Below, piece after piece: positions 12,696-24,947 of a stretch of DNA of 64,000 bases. Numbering within the stretch: the stretch's first letter is position 1; each line of letters opens with the position of its first letter. The notes under the pieces are model-generated. The model was given only the letters and a program-made list of their open reading frames with translations, ran no database searches and was not told the origin of the DNA. The position numbers and the translations under genes are program-made. Source of the DNA: Rutidosis leptorrhynchoides (Eukaryota > Streptophyta > Magnoliopsida > Asterales > Asteraceae); NCBI RefSeq assembly GCF_046630445.1, contig NC_092333.1:716402001-716466000 (forward strand), given 5' to 3'.

Positions 12696-13863
12696 TTAAA
12701 ATATTTTCATCATTAACAGTTTTTACGAAAGAATTTTTAACTACAATCTTGATGAAAATATACTTGCATATATATTTTCTTCAGATGTAATCATGGATTT
12801 AATGATTTAATATGATATTAATCTCATTTGATTTATTATTAGAACAAGAATATATAATCTCTAAAACATTAAAGATTACATAATCGCCATGTCGAACGAA
12901 GGTAATTGATGTAGAACGATTTGTAGAACGATGATTATACTCGAGGTACAGAATGAGATGTTGAGGCATGGATTGTTGATGGTACTGGTGCTGTTATTGA
13001 TGGTACGGTTGGTGCCGGTGATGTTGCTGAAGCTGGTACGTTTTGCACCATGTTTTCTAGGGCTACAACTCGGGCACAAAACTCGTTGACTTATTCTATT
13101 ATTCCGGGATGATTGTCGATCGGAACGAGTGAATGAATAAGGTTTAGAATTTAGGATATCATATAATCATTGCGAGATATCCTGGAAATGAGGGTAAATA
13201 TGGTGTTTCGGACTGGTTTGCCGGTATGTGCTTCAGGTTCATCGCCAAGAGGTGAATTTGGTTGGTGGAAGGGATCGCCTTCTTCGCGTCTCCATTGATT
13301 AAGTCAACTATGAACCTATCAGATGAATTGGGGATGGCTGATTGGTTGATTCATTCTGGTAACGCTGCTTCCGGAGCTTAGGTGAATATCCATGTCGGAA
13401 TAGCTGTCGGAATAACTATCGGAATAGCTATCGGAATCTGAGGGACTCGAACTGGTTGAGGGATTCATCTTGTACGATCAGATGAAGGATTCTCGATAAG
13501 AAATAGATTATAGGATGTAGATTAGTGCTCTGCAATACATAATTTACATATGCATATATAATACTAAAATTCCATAAGTTACGGAGGAATCTACAGAAGC
13601 TGTCAGGCAAAGGTAACAATAATAGATACGCTAAGATATGAATTTATCTATACACTATCTATGCAATAGAGGCAGTGAGATGTGTCTAGACTAAGAATGA
13701 TAAGCAGGTAATTTCCTAAGGATGATAAGTAGATGATTTTTGACACGAAATGATAAGCAAAACTTTTGACATGCAGACACGGTCGAAGTCCAGACCCACT
13801 AATGCATCTAAACAACTATCAGTTAGACACACTAATGCAAGACCTGGTTTGCTAAGACCTCTA

Positions 13864-13874
13864 CTCTGATACCA
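13864..13874 (-). other. Primer binding site of element B (Met-tRNA type)
   Basis: On the minus strand this reads TGGTATCAGAG, the usual plant initiator-Met tRNA primer complement. It starts two bases inside the 5' LTR end (13877). Confidence 0.8.
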
Positions 13875-14697
13875 CCTGTGATAACCCATCCTAATCCATC
13901 TGGACGAAGTCTTCAACATTTAGTCCCATCGCGAGGTACTGACTTAAATATGCCATGAATGACTCCATGTAATATGAGCAAATGCACAGCGGAAGATTTC
14001 TTTTATACCTGAGAATAAACATGCTTAAAAGTGTCAACCAAAAGGTTGGTAAGTTCATAGGTTTATCATATACAATCATAAAATTCAGTAATTTCGATAG
14101 ACCACAAGATTTCAGTTTCATAAATATATGTACACTCGCAAGTGTATAAAAGTATTCTATAAGTTGTTGAGCGTTTCGGTAACCATACTTAACAATTAAT
14201 GTGGCATATTCCCTTTATTATGAAATCTCCCTACACTGTACCAAGTATAGTAAAAACGAAGTACTATGCAACCGTTTACGATACTAGAGCGACTAGCCCG
14301 ATTGGGGTTGTCAAACCCGATAGATCTATCAATAGGATTCGCGCTTACATGTTCTTTCAACATGTAAATATTAGTTACCAAGCTATTAGGGAAGATATGT
14401 AAGGTGGTACAACTCAACGTAGAATATATTTTAAGTACTTGTGTCTATTTCGTAAAACATTTATAAAAGCGCATGTATTCTCAGCCCAAAAATATATATT
14501 GCAAAAGCAATTAAAAAGGGAGCAAATGAAACTCACCTAATGTATTTTGTAGTAAAAATACATATAACGATAATGAACAAAAGTAGGGTTGGCCTTGGAT
14601 TCACGAACCTATATCATTTGTATATTTATTAATACACATAATCGCACTCGAACAAAATTTATATATTATATCCTAAATTATATATTATATAGATTGA

Positions 14698-14698
<1 letters not shown>

Positions 14699-14791
<93 letters not shown>
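14699..14791. repeat. (TA)n microsatellite
   Basis: About 46 uninterrupted AT dinucleotides inside the B 5' LTR. Confidence 0.95.
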
Positions 14792-14793
<2 letters not shown>

Positions 14794-15469
14794 GAAATGA
14801 TTAATATTTATATAGTTGTGTTAATATATATATCTGATTTGTAAAAAAAATATATCTAATTTGTTATTTAATAATATTTATATAAAAATTATTAACGTGA
14901 TTAACACATACTTATAACCTTAATAATATCTTTAAAACTTTTATTTTTCATAATAATAACTTTTAATAATAATAATGTTGGTAATACTAATAATAATAAT
15001 AATGATACTAAAGATGTTACTTTTAATAATAATACTAGTTTTAACAAAAACGACAGATTTAAAAAAAATGTTACTTTTGGTAATAATGGTAATAATAATA
15101 ATACTAATACTTTTAATAATAATAATGATAATAATGATTTTTAAACAAGATGATAATAGTAATTTTAATGACAATCATAATACTAATAATGTTAATATTA
15201 ATAATGTTTATACTTACAATATTAACTATGATAAAAATCTTGATAAATATGTTATTAATGCTTATAGTGATAATAATTAGTAATAATACAATACTAATAA
15301 TAATAATAATATTAAAAATGATAATGCTAAAAGTTTTATATGATAATATTAGTAATAATAATGTTATAAGTTATATTAATGATAATAATAATCATATAAC
15401 TAATAATGATAACTACATAATAACAATAATTAATAATAATTTGAATAACACTAATAACAATAAATAATA

Positions 15470-15493
15470 AATAATGATAATAATAATAATAAT

Positions 15494-15562
<69 letters not shown>
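15470..15562. repeat. (TAA)n microsatellite
   Basis: AAT/TAA units with a few interruptions. This is the LTR counterpart of 8349-8436. Confidence 0.9.
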
Positions 15563-15566
<4 letters not shown>

Positions 15567-15612
15567 TAAAACTACCTTCAAAAGATTAAAATGCTTTCCC
15601 ATAATAAAAAAT

Positions 15613-15687
15613 GACACGGCCCAGCCTGGAATCGAACCTTAGACCACTCGTTAACCCGCCTATCTCCTAACCATTGGACTGCCGTCC
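15613..15687 (-). other. tRNA-like block in the B 5' LTR
   Basis: The second copy of the block at 8486-8560. It differs by one base in the part corresponding to the middle arm, and the B-box GGTTCGATTCC is unchanged. Same limits as for the first copy: it does not fold as a normal tRNA. Confidence 0.55.
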
Positions 15688-18600
15688 ATTTTCTGTTTTA
15701 TATTGCCTCGGAAATTATTATAAACCGTATTCCTTTATTTCCTGATTCAACTTCTTCTTCCCCAGTATCCAGTCGACCAGAAATCCCAAAATTAAAGCAC
15801 AAAACTTGGTTTTTGAATTTATAAACTAAGCATAATCGATTTACCTTGTGATTGTATTGTATTATCAGTAAGAAAGTTTCAAAATTTAAACGATGTGCAG
15901 TCGAGAATGAACACGTTGATACCCATTCGATGATTTTGATTTTAAAACAGTTTCAACCCATGATTCCAACACGAAATACCTTTTAAAACTTCCCTAGAAT
16001 CTTTCTGTAATCTTAATTTAAACTAAAACATAAATTTGACTTCGAATTTGGCCATGAATAAACCCGTTTGACTTTTTGAAATAAAAGTTTAACTCAAGAA
16101 TTTGCAATTGATATTACGAATTGGTATTTGAAAATTTGTAGATAGTTTCCTTATAAGATTCCCAACATAACTGCATTTTTACATTTTTGAAATTGATTCG
16201 AAATCAACCTTTGATTGAAAAGTTACAGAACAGAGTAATCGGTTGTATATATCTTTATAAAACCTTGTTTGATATTTTTTGAAAATTCACAGAGATACTG
16301 ATGTGTTCTTGATAAATGTAGTGGGAGGTTAAATCGGTTCCTATCATTCTGTATTACTTGATTTATGTAAATAAAAGGGTCGATGTAGTATCATTCAGGA
16401 ATAGAGAAAAAAATAAAATAAATAAAGGTAGTACGAATTTCATCAGGTTTTAACTTCATCTGGTTGGAAATCGAATTTGTATGCTGGATTAGATTAAGAC
16501 TTATAACAAATTTTGGAATAACAACAAAGGATTAAACAGCTCGATTGTGATACTAACAGATATTGGATTCTGTATAATTTTTATTCATAACAAAAATTAA
16601 TATTAATAATTAGTGAATATAATTAAATATATTAATAATAATAATATTATTAGTATTAAAAAAAATCCTGATAATTATGATAACAATAATAATAACATTA
16701 CTAATCAAAAAATAATAATAATACTATTAATAATAATAATGATAATAATATTACAAATGAAAATATTAATGATAATAAATAATGGTAGCTATAATAATAT
16801 TTATAAATATGGTAATAATCATATTATTAATGAAAATAATGAAAATAATAATTTTTAATGATAATGCTTAATAATAATATTAATATAAATATTAATATTA
16901 ATATTAATACTAAAAATGAGAGTAATGTCAATAATATTGATAGAATAACTTATGCTTATCAAATCTCATATTTATATATTAATAATGCTAATAATACTGA
17001 TATCAACATTAATAATGAAAGTAATATTCATTATTGTAATAACTATATTTTTAACTTGTAAGTATATTCAATATTTTAACATTACATATTATTAATTATA
17101 AAATTTTCATATTTAATACAACATACATAATATATTAATTGTGTACACAAATCACATGTATGTATATATATATTTACATATATTCCTGTATATAGCTTAA
17201 TTATTTTGTATCATACCTTGCATATTTGATTCTAATATCTATTTTATATTTTCAAATTATTATATATATATATTTTCACTTATATATATATATATATACA
17301 TTTATTTATACACCCTGGTTCGTGAATCATCGGGCATAGTTCAAAGGTAAATGATTAAATGAAAATAGTTTACAAATTTTAATATTCAATATTATAGTCT
17401 TTGTTTATCGTGTCCGAAACATGTAAAGATTAAGTTTAAATTTGATCGGAAATTTTCGGGTCGTCACATTAAATATTTACTTTCAGAATGTGTGGACGAT
17501 TATTCTTTACTCAAGATTTGTGATGTAATGATTGAATTGATTTGAAATTGGGTTGGTAATCATTTCTACTATGATTGAGTTGATCAGAATAACGATTTAG
17601 TCGTTGAATAATTGGGGAACATTAAACCGGATAAGCGAATTTTAATTAAATTCTTGAATATCGGGATTGAAACAAGTATTAAATTACGGAATTTGGGTAA
17701 ATTAGCGTAATTCGAGTTGATTTGGCTATGTTGTAGTGATGAAAGTGTATTCTAAGGTAAATGATAGCCATTATTCAGTGTTTTAGAGTGAGTTGATCTA
17801 GGAAATTCGATGAAAGTGACTCGAGAATAACCTCAAATCATGATTGACAGATATAATGTAGTGGGTCATTAGTAGTGACTCTAGAGTTAGTGTGTAAAAC
17901 CTGGACATGAGATGGAATTTTCGTGGTATTTCGTAAGATTATTGATAGATCAAGTTTGGAATTCAGACGAAATTATACTTGTTCAGTTATTAGATAGCGG
18001 CAGGTTATCAGCATTGAATTTCTTTAGCTAGTGGTAAAGACTGTTTTCTAGACCAGAATGTGAAGAACGATTCAGATATCGTGTAGTGTAAGTAAGTAAG
18101 TTTGCAGATTGGCATATAGCGGGTCTTGACCCTTGGGTAGTAGACTAGCAGATGGTGTGTTTGACTTAGACCGATAAGATAACTTTTGACCTACGAGAAT
18201 GAACGGAGCTTGTAAGGCGTATGACGGTAGGACATGATTTGACTTAGTTCACGTTGTGGCCCGTAGTGGCAGTTTGTAATACCCATGACCTTTGTTGATT
18301 TGGTGATGTAGAATTATGGGCTTAACTAAGTTGCGTCTTCATGTGCCACGTTGGCAACAGACTGATGACTTAGAATAAACTGAATATAAGATTTGATGGG
18401 TTAACTTTATGGGTAATCTCGAAATTTGATGGATCAGTCTGATTCAATGAAATTGACAGTGTATAACCGTTGGTATCTTTCGAAAGTGGGGTGTAGTGAC
18501 AGTTTGACGTGAAACTTTTTGTGGAAGTCAATTAAGTTGATGATGGGTCTATATAATACTTTTGGGTTGTCTTGTATTTGAATGAATGTTGATTGCATCT

Positions 18601-19014
18601 AGTGTTGAATTATTTAATCGTTATCCTCTTAGCATAGCGCTAGGATAAAAGATGACGTGCACGACCCTTGTTAAACAGTTGATTGTTGGTACTTAGTTAC
18701 CCATTCAAGCGATAATTGTGATGCTATAGACAATTGTGGGATAAATTATCTGAATGTTGTGTTGCATGATTAGAGTTGGTCGTAACAGAAAGGGTTAACA
18801 TTGATTTAGTGACTGTGAGTTTTTAAATTAATGATTTTTCGCTTATAGGTTGGCAGATGAGAAAACTATTGAACCTTGGTAATGCTTGTTATCTTAGGAT
18901 GTGTTTTGGTGTAGCTACCGGTGTGACCAATTGCGTTGGTATTTGTTACCTATGAGCCGTGTTAGCTATGACTTCGTAGATTCCGAGGACGGAATCTCTT
19001 TAAGGGGGTAGATT

Positions 19015-20755
19015 TGTAACACCCAAAAGCAGTCCTAGCTGTTAGATTACTATTTTGCCCTCAGGTTGTGTGGTGTTATTATATGCTTTTATTCTAATTT
19101 TATATTTTGTATTAATTTAATGTTGTGGATAGGACCAGTTTGTGACAAGGGTCACAGAACAGGTTTGTTTATTTAATTTGGACTACGTTTGGGTCACCAA
19201 ATGAGATACGAAAGAATTCAGATAACTGATAAATACCCGTGTGTTTTGATGTATGGGTTTTTAACCCTTAAGTGTGTAGGTGGGGAGAATTATCTTCATT
19301 TTTCTAGATTCTTCCCCAAATATTACTCCCGTACGTTCATCTCCATCTCACCAAACCCTAATCATCAAAACTTGTTCTTGGGCTCAAATTGATCTTAGAA
19401 TCGTGTTCTTTGTTGTCTACTGATTCTAACAAGGTAAGAATCACAAGTTTTCATGCTTTAATCTTCAAGAAAATGGAGTTTTTGTGTAAGTTTTTACAAG
19501 TGTGTAATTTGGGTTAAAGTGGTTAGATTTGATGTTGTTTGAGTCCAAATCTTGTGAGTTTATGTTTCTACATGGTTAGTGTCTTTGATTTGGTCAGTTT
19601 TGAGGTCGTAATCGAGCTCTAGAGCAAGAATTAGTCGATTTTAGGTGAAACCCGTCACTTTGTCCTTCAGCTTCTGCAGATAAACACAGTCGGCCGACTG
19701 TCTCTTGACAATGGACTGACTGACTCAGCCATCGACCGACTAACTCGACCATCGACCGAGTGTGCCTGTGAGAGACCATCGACTGAGTGTCTAGACACTC
19801 GGCCGAGTGAGTGTAGACAGTCGGCCGACTGTCTCTGACAGTCGACCGAGTGTCTTAGGCAGTGTAAAATTTTACCAAGTGTTGATTTTTAGCCGTTATG
19901 CTGCCCGTTTATATTTTGATGATCATAATATTATAACTAACTTGTGAGTATTGTTTTCAGGTGATACAGACGAGGAGAAGACTCGGTGACATTAGACTAC
20001 CGAGTGATGTCGGTATCGGTGAGTGGGACTAACTGGAGAATATAGTATAGAGAAGCATGTTATATTATAATTGCCATGCTTGTTAGATATACTTATTATT
20101 GTGGTTAGTTAGTAAGTTGTGATGACTGTATGTTAGTTGATGCTTGTCTGCTGGAGCCCAGTGCATCCCTATTGTGTGGTAGCCTCGGTAGGAGAGATCA
20201 ACTTGCGGGTTGGGTTCCTCATGTGGTAGCCTAGATAATCGAGTTGTATATATATGTGAATGACGCGTTCGTTGAGTGTGGATTATATATATACACACGG
20301 TGGTGGAGGAACTTCTGGTAAGCCCCAGTCCGATCAGCTGGTGGTTAATGGTTTGGCCGAGCTACCAGAGTCTCTGTAGATGGCACTTGGGTGATGTTTG
20401 TGTGTTAGACTTTGTGACATGATTAGTATGACAGTTCCTGTATACTATTGCATGTAGTTAGTTACACTCACTTAGCTTTATGCTAATCCCCCACATCTTC
20501 CCTGCAGGTTATGGATTTGTTGTATGCTAGTTATCAAGGCGAAGATGGGATGTTGGAAGATATGTTTGACAAAGCTGAAAACTCTGATGTCGCATCTTTT
20601 CTATTAAAGTTGTATTTACGTTTTAATATAACATCTGGTCATTTATTTATTAACGTGTTATCATTAAGTGGATTATATATGTATATATACATTTTTAACT
20701 TATGTATTAGTTAAATTGGTCTTCCGCTGTATAAAAAAAAATCTGGGGTGTTATA
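19015..20755 (+). repeat. LTR of element C (1.74 kb)
   Basis: It starts TGTAACACCC and ends GGGGTGTTATA, the usual inverted termini of plant gypsy LTRs. It contains CACTCACTTAGC near 20467 and several splice-like junctions (AAGGTAAG near 19430, TTTCAGGTGA near 19956, CTGCAGGTTA near 20505). A GC-rich palindromic repeat lies at 19688-19855. The short open frame at 20511-20714 has no recognisable similarity. Confidence 0.7.
19688..19855. repeat. Degenerate GC-rich palindromic repeat array in C LTR
   Basis: About nine imperfect units built on GTCGGCCGACTGTC or the variant ATCGACCGAGTGTC, each itself palindromic (CGGCCG or CGACCG). It stands out because its surroundings are AT-rich. Confidence 0.75.
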
Positions 20756-22537
20756 GTAAGTTTACAACAACCCAATTCTATATCTATAAGATCATAGAAT
20801 CTTCTCTTGTTTGATCACATTTGAGTAGTAATTAATGCACTTGTGATTACTGGAAATAAGCCTTTGAAATATGCAAGAGGGTCTCCTTCAAATGGTCTTA
20901 AATGTTTGCCTTTTATAGTGAGATTTAAAAAATAGCCGTTGACACACGGTTGCCATCACGGTCGACCTTGGTGCGACCGTGCGTGCTCCAGTCCAAATTT
21001 GGTATCCGTTGTATAGCCGTTTGACTCAAATTTGAACACCACATTTTAGCATATTTACTCCTTCTAGCACCTGAAAAAGAAACCAAACATCCTATACAAG
21101 TACTATATGCATTAAGTGTGTGAGATTTGGTCTTAATGCATGAAAGTGACTAATTATTCCAAAAGTGGCAAACCCAACATTCTTGGAGAAGTGTCTTGAT
21201 TGATATTTTGGGAAATCTCAGTTTGGTCAAGACTTAGTTAGTCACTTTAATGCCCTTGGTTCAATTCTAAAGACTACTCACTATGTCATTAACTTCCTAG
21301 TTTCAATTAATCACAAGTCATGTCCTTTTTGAGTTGAATTAGAGATTAATTGAATTATATCTCTATAAGATAATCATGAAGTATGTAGAGACATTAAAGT
21401 TAAGTTATTCTTGAATAAGTAATCACACTTAGTTACTTAGACTAGATCAAATAGACAATTGACTATAATTTCATTGTGAACCATTTTACACTTAATCTAT
21501 TAGAGTAGGTTAGTTACTTGAATCCTAACTAATGAGCACATAGCAAACATATTAATCAAGTTGACAAGTTTATGAGTATTAAGCATATTGACAAGTAGCA
21601 AGTAATACTCACATAGCAAGAGATAGTTATTCTAGGATCAATCATATAGATACTTGCACAACTTATAATTCAAGCACTTAATAAGTTTAATTTGTAATAT
21701 AACATATTGCTTGATTAATGTGTAAGCACACATTAATGTCCAACACATGCACAAGGGAAGAGCAATCTCTAGTTGGGACTTGGTGACCATCCTAAATGTA
21801 TCTAAGTGTGTTTTAGGATTACAAGTCATTACTAGTTAACCTTGAGAGCATTGTTCCTCATTTAGCCTTAATTAATTACTAAGTCATTTCTAATAGCAAT
21901 CATTTTTCTAGTGACATTGGCTTAAGTGTGTTGGTACTTGATGATCATACTAAGGATATCTAGATAAGAATTAAGATCACAAGTTGTTGATTAACATTTA
22001 TGTGTTATGCCTAATCTTGGTTAATTTGTCATTAAGATGTCATTAGGCGTAATTAATCACAATTAGTGTTTTTATGACCAAAACTCATTTGAGTATGGAG
22101 AATGCATCTATTCTAAGCATGTTGAGAAAGGTTTCATGATTTATGGATGTCGAGAACTAGTCAAACTTTATTTGGTCGAAAATGGTAACAGAGAAAACTG
22201 CGGTCACACTGCGGTTGACCGTGGTTGTGACCGTGCAACTTGTTTTCACAAAACTGCGTTGCAATTCAGTTTGGGGTTTCACGATTGACTATGCGTTCGA
22301 CCGTACCTCGACCGTGTGTTTATCTGAACTTTTAATTACATTCTTTAACCTATGTTTGACTTGGTCGTTTGCAAGATAAAGTATGGATTAGTGATCTTGC
22401 GTGTTTTATGTTAAGACGTCAGTCATCACTTATGCATATGTATGTGTCATCATCAAAACATATTCTTTGGTTAATCATACTTTGGTTAATCATACTTAAG
22501 TTTATCGTCTAGTGCATTAACCCACATTCAACCAACA
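20756..22537 (-). repeat. 3' LTR of element E (missing its last 569 bp)
   Basis: It matches 31985-32770 plus 46488-47483. It ends on the plus strand at CAACCAACA next to the purine tract. It contains the unoccupied site (CACAT at 21537-21541) into which D inserted in the other LTR, and clusters of the CGGTCGACCGTG-type motif at 20939-20990 and 22196-22315. Confidence 0.85.
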
Positions 22538-22858
22538 TTCTCCCCCTTTTTGATGATGACAAACATACAAGTGATGAGGGACATTTTGCTATAAATACGC
22601 AAGTGTTAACAGTCACTTGTATCCATCTTTCTCCCCCTTTTGTCGAAGCAAAAAGGTTAGCTCCCCCTAGAACTAAGCTCGCCCTTAGAACAAAACTCCC
22701 CCTTAAATTGTGCACGTTGGAAAAATATATATATTAAAACACAACAAGCACACATTTTATTCAAAGAAAGTATGAAACATAGTAATGCATATATGAAAAT
22801 ATGCATGGAAGACACATAAATTGGATGTATAGGTAGGCATTCTTCAAATTGCCTTGGC
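22538..22858 (-). promoter_or_regulatory. 3' untranslated part of E with repeated polypurine tracts
   Basis: On the minus strand, AAAAAGGGGGAGAA lies directly before the 3' LTR. Further GGGGGAG-containing tracts occur at about 22632-22645, 22660-22668 and 22696-22706. No protein-coding frame is seen. Confidence 0.6.
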
Positions 22859-23740
22859 CTATTTCTTGAGGTAAATGTAGTGATGAGTGTCTCTTATAAT
22901 TTCTTCTAGCTTGTTTAGATGTCGTCCGATTTTCAGAACATTTTTGTGAATGACACTGCTTTGTCCTGTGGTCGAAAGGAGTTTAAAGTTTGGAGGGTTA
23001 TCAAGAGAAGGTTCAACAAATGCTCTGGTTGAAGCTCTGCAAATCGGGTATGACGAAACTTGAGCAGCGTAGTGATAGGAAGTCATCAATTTAAGATGAG
23101 CAAAGAGTTTAGTTAAGTGAAGGCCATAAGGTAGTTTCAAGAAGGGTTCTTGAGCTACCTGTTGCATTCTAGATGCCATCAGAAATGCAATGTTTACCTT
23201 AAGTGATGGTATGAGACACCACAAAAGAGTAACCTCATTTGCATTCATTCTCCAAAGTAATTCACCATTTCCATATATGTTTATGGAGATGATTTGTTAC
23301 CATAGATCATATGTTGAAGCAAAGTGATACACTAAGAAACCCTCTTTGTTGACGGACTCAAATTTGAGTGGTCCTTCACTCAGTGTTTCAAGAACACATT
23401 CTTTTTCTAACCATTCTGGAAACTCATCAAATGAGCTTGGGTTAAGAAAGAATTTGATCCAGTTACTTGGAACATCCATGATGTTTCTAAATTCTTCAAG
23501 TGTCAAGGAATAGATTTTGCCATAGAGAGTGAATGATATCTTCATATCATCATGGAATTGGAAGTTTGCATAGAATTCATTCACATGAAGAGGATAAAGA
23601 GGTCCTCAAAGATTGAGAAATTCACACTAGAGAAGTTGGCCAGCGAATAGGTTGAGAGTTGATGGGTTGACACTTCTCTTCCTTCGGCAATTTGTCTCAT
23701 GATTTGATTGTGGGTTTTTAGGGATTGTGATGGTGGGTAT
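22859..23740 (-). pseudogene. E second frame, copy II (plant transposon protein-like)
   Basis: Minus-strand reading segments show MNEFYANF, a segment like YSLTLEEFRNIMDVP, then NANEVTLLWCL, VNIAFLMASRM and LPYGLHLTKLFAHLK. The same ordered motifs occur in copy I (REFYANF, YRYSLVDFGRIL, HATQVALLWCL, VNIAYLMATRM, LPYGMHLNKLFRHLK). I associate the EFYANF-type domain with the family called 'putative plant transposon protein' (PF20167), but this is from memory. The function is unknown. It is part of the fossil element E and is broken. Confidence 0.55.
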
Positions 23741-24150
23741 GAGTTTTGGTTAAATGTACTAGTTTTTATAGAGACCTACTAGGAATCACTTTTACTTTTT
23801 CACAAGAGAGGTAGGTTAAATGAGTAAAGTCTTTTGGTTAACAAGTCAATTTTCACTTGAGAAAAGTTATTGAGCCTAATAGGACAAAATGATTCATCAG
23901 TTTATGCAGGGTTTATTCTGCGGTTGAGCTGTGGTCGTCCGTGATGTAAGCCATGGATTAATCGTTTAAAAAAAACTTAAACTCGTTGGTACAGGACATA
24001 CATGGTTAGGTTCACAGTCGACATACTTGGACTAAAAAACATGTAATAGGCACACACGAATACTTTATTAAACATGCATATTGAAGTTCTCAAACGTTAT
24101 TGTTTTAAACATTCAACCATTCAACCATAGAAAGTTTTCATGAGAGTTTG

Positions 24151-24947
24151 TTAGAATTCTTCGCTCGAATCATCATCCTCCTCATTTCCTGACCTACAGG
24201 TCAAGCTTCTGATCACTCCTTTCAGTAATTTCTTCACCTTTGATTCCTTTTTCTGACTTTTGATTTGAGTCTGATAGATCTTATCCATCTTGGCATTGAC
24301 CCTAAGATCCCTTACCGATTCATTTTCTTCTTCATTTTCACTGTCTGATGTCTCAATAGCCCCTCTGCTCGTTCCTGCCTCATTGGTAGTTCTTCTTCGT
24401 TTGGAGGTTGATCCTCCTGCTGATTTTGGTGGTAGGATTGGTTTATGAGTGAGTGGAAGAGAGTCATCACTTGTGATTTTTAGGTGCCTAAACAGTTTGT
24501 TTAGATGCATTCCATAAGGCAATCCTCGAGTAGTTTCGGTGATGAGTCCACTCATCCTGGTTGCCATCAGATAGGCAATATTTACTTTGATTCCATTTTT
24601 CAAGCACCACAAGAGAGCAACTTGAGTAGCATGAATGTTTGAGTGATTTCCTGATCTGCAGTAGATGTTGTAGTCAATGACTTTGTTCCAAACTTCATAC
24701 TCAGATGAAAGATGTCTTCCCAGTACTCCAGACATCTCGATCAAATCTCGAGGAGCACTTTCTTTGCATAGTGGGATTAATTGTGTGACATGTGGTAGTA
24801 GAAGATCAAAATTGAGTAAGAAGTCATCGTCGTCTAGGAATAGCAAGAAAAAGGAGGTGAGCCAATTGATATCGGAAAACAGTATTGGAGTAGAGGAATT
24901 CGGCACCAATCTTGGTCTAAAATGGACCAAGAAAGATATGTAAGTGT
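24151..24947 (-). pseudogene. E second frame, copy I, downstream part
   Basis: A minus-strand reading of about 260 residues. It has the motifs HATQVALLWCL, VNIAYLMATRM and LPYGMHLNKLFRHLK near 24490-24640, then a basic patch (TSKRRRT), an acidic Ser-Glu stretch (SDSENEEENES) and a C-terminal acidic end (EEDDDSSEEF). The upstream part of the same gene lies at 28801-29218, on the other side of the LINE. This downstream part is longer than copy II because of the charged tail. No catalytic motif is recognised. Confidence 0.55.

Larger units (their letters stand above)
10288..13876 (-). other. Internal region of element B without pol
   Basis: About 3.6 kb between the LTRs. No reverse transcriptase, integrase, protease or zinc-knuckle motif is visible in any frame. 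On the minus strand near 13380-13470 a short Ser-Asp-rich reading appears (repeated SDSYSDS). Near 12876-13100 there is a Pro-Ala-Thr-rich reading after ARVVALENM. Together these might be remains of a gag-like leader protein, but no family can be named. The region also holds short tandem repeats (12259-12424), a hairpin (12679-12695), and a block of about 190 bp (12060-12250) that is shared with the LTR of element D. Confidence 0.6.
7886..17468 (-). mobile_element. Element B: non-autonomous long gypsy-type LTR element, left end outside window
   Basis: A minus-strand LTR element with no recognisable pol. The 5' LTR is 13877-17468 (3.6 kb), the primer site is at 13864-13874, the internal region is 10288-13876, and the 3' LTR ends at 10287. 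The left part of the 3' LTR is displaced by element A and lies outside the window. The sequence next to the 3' LTR (GTACCTACCCGTT then AAATTTCGTCCCGAAATTT) is almost the same as in A and D, so B is likely mobilised by their proteins. It fits the class of large retrotransposon derivatives. LTR copies differ by roughly 2-3 percent in stretches compared by eye. B interrupts element C at 17468/17469. Confidence 0.8.
13877..17468 (-). repeat. 5' LTR of element B (3.6 kb)
   Basis: On the plus strand it runs from TGTGATAACCC to GGGTCGTCACA. The part 15008-17468 is duplicated at 7886-10287. The part 13980-14600 is distantly similar to the D LTR, for example GAATAAACATGCTTAAAA and ACCACAAGATTTCA, so B and D are related families. 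It contains a (TA)n run, a (TAA)n run and a tRNA-like block. Confidence 0.85.
17469..20755 (+). mobile_element. Element C: right part of a Ty3/gypsy-type LTR element
   Basis: An internal 3' non-coding part (17469-19014) is followed by a purine-rich tract (TTTAAGGGGGTAGAT near 19000-19013) and an LTR (19015-20755). No pol is visible; the rest would lie left of element B and outside the window. The phrase around 18976-19013 (TCCGAGGACGGAATC then the purine tract) is typical in my memory of plant gypsy 3' ends. It sits inside the left LTR of element E: E sequence resumes at 20756, with GTAAG a possible target duplication. It is a fossil fragment as seen here. Confidence 0.65.

Noticed and set aside
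13716-14121. Minus-strand open frames at the B LTR border
   Set aside because: They span the primer site and LTR edge, where no protein is expected, and show no family match.
14589-14804. Open frame ending in IYIYIY repeats (also 48840-49046 and 52995-53240)
   Set aside because: Translation of (TA)n microsatellites.
19688-19855. CRISPR-like array of short palindromic repeats
   Set aside because: The units are degenerate and contiguous with no unique spacers, and this is plant DNA inside an LTR.
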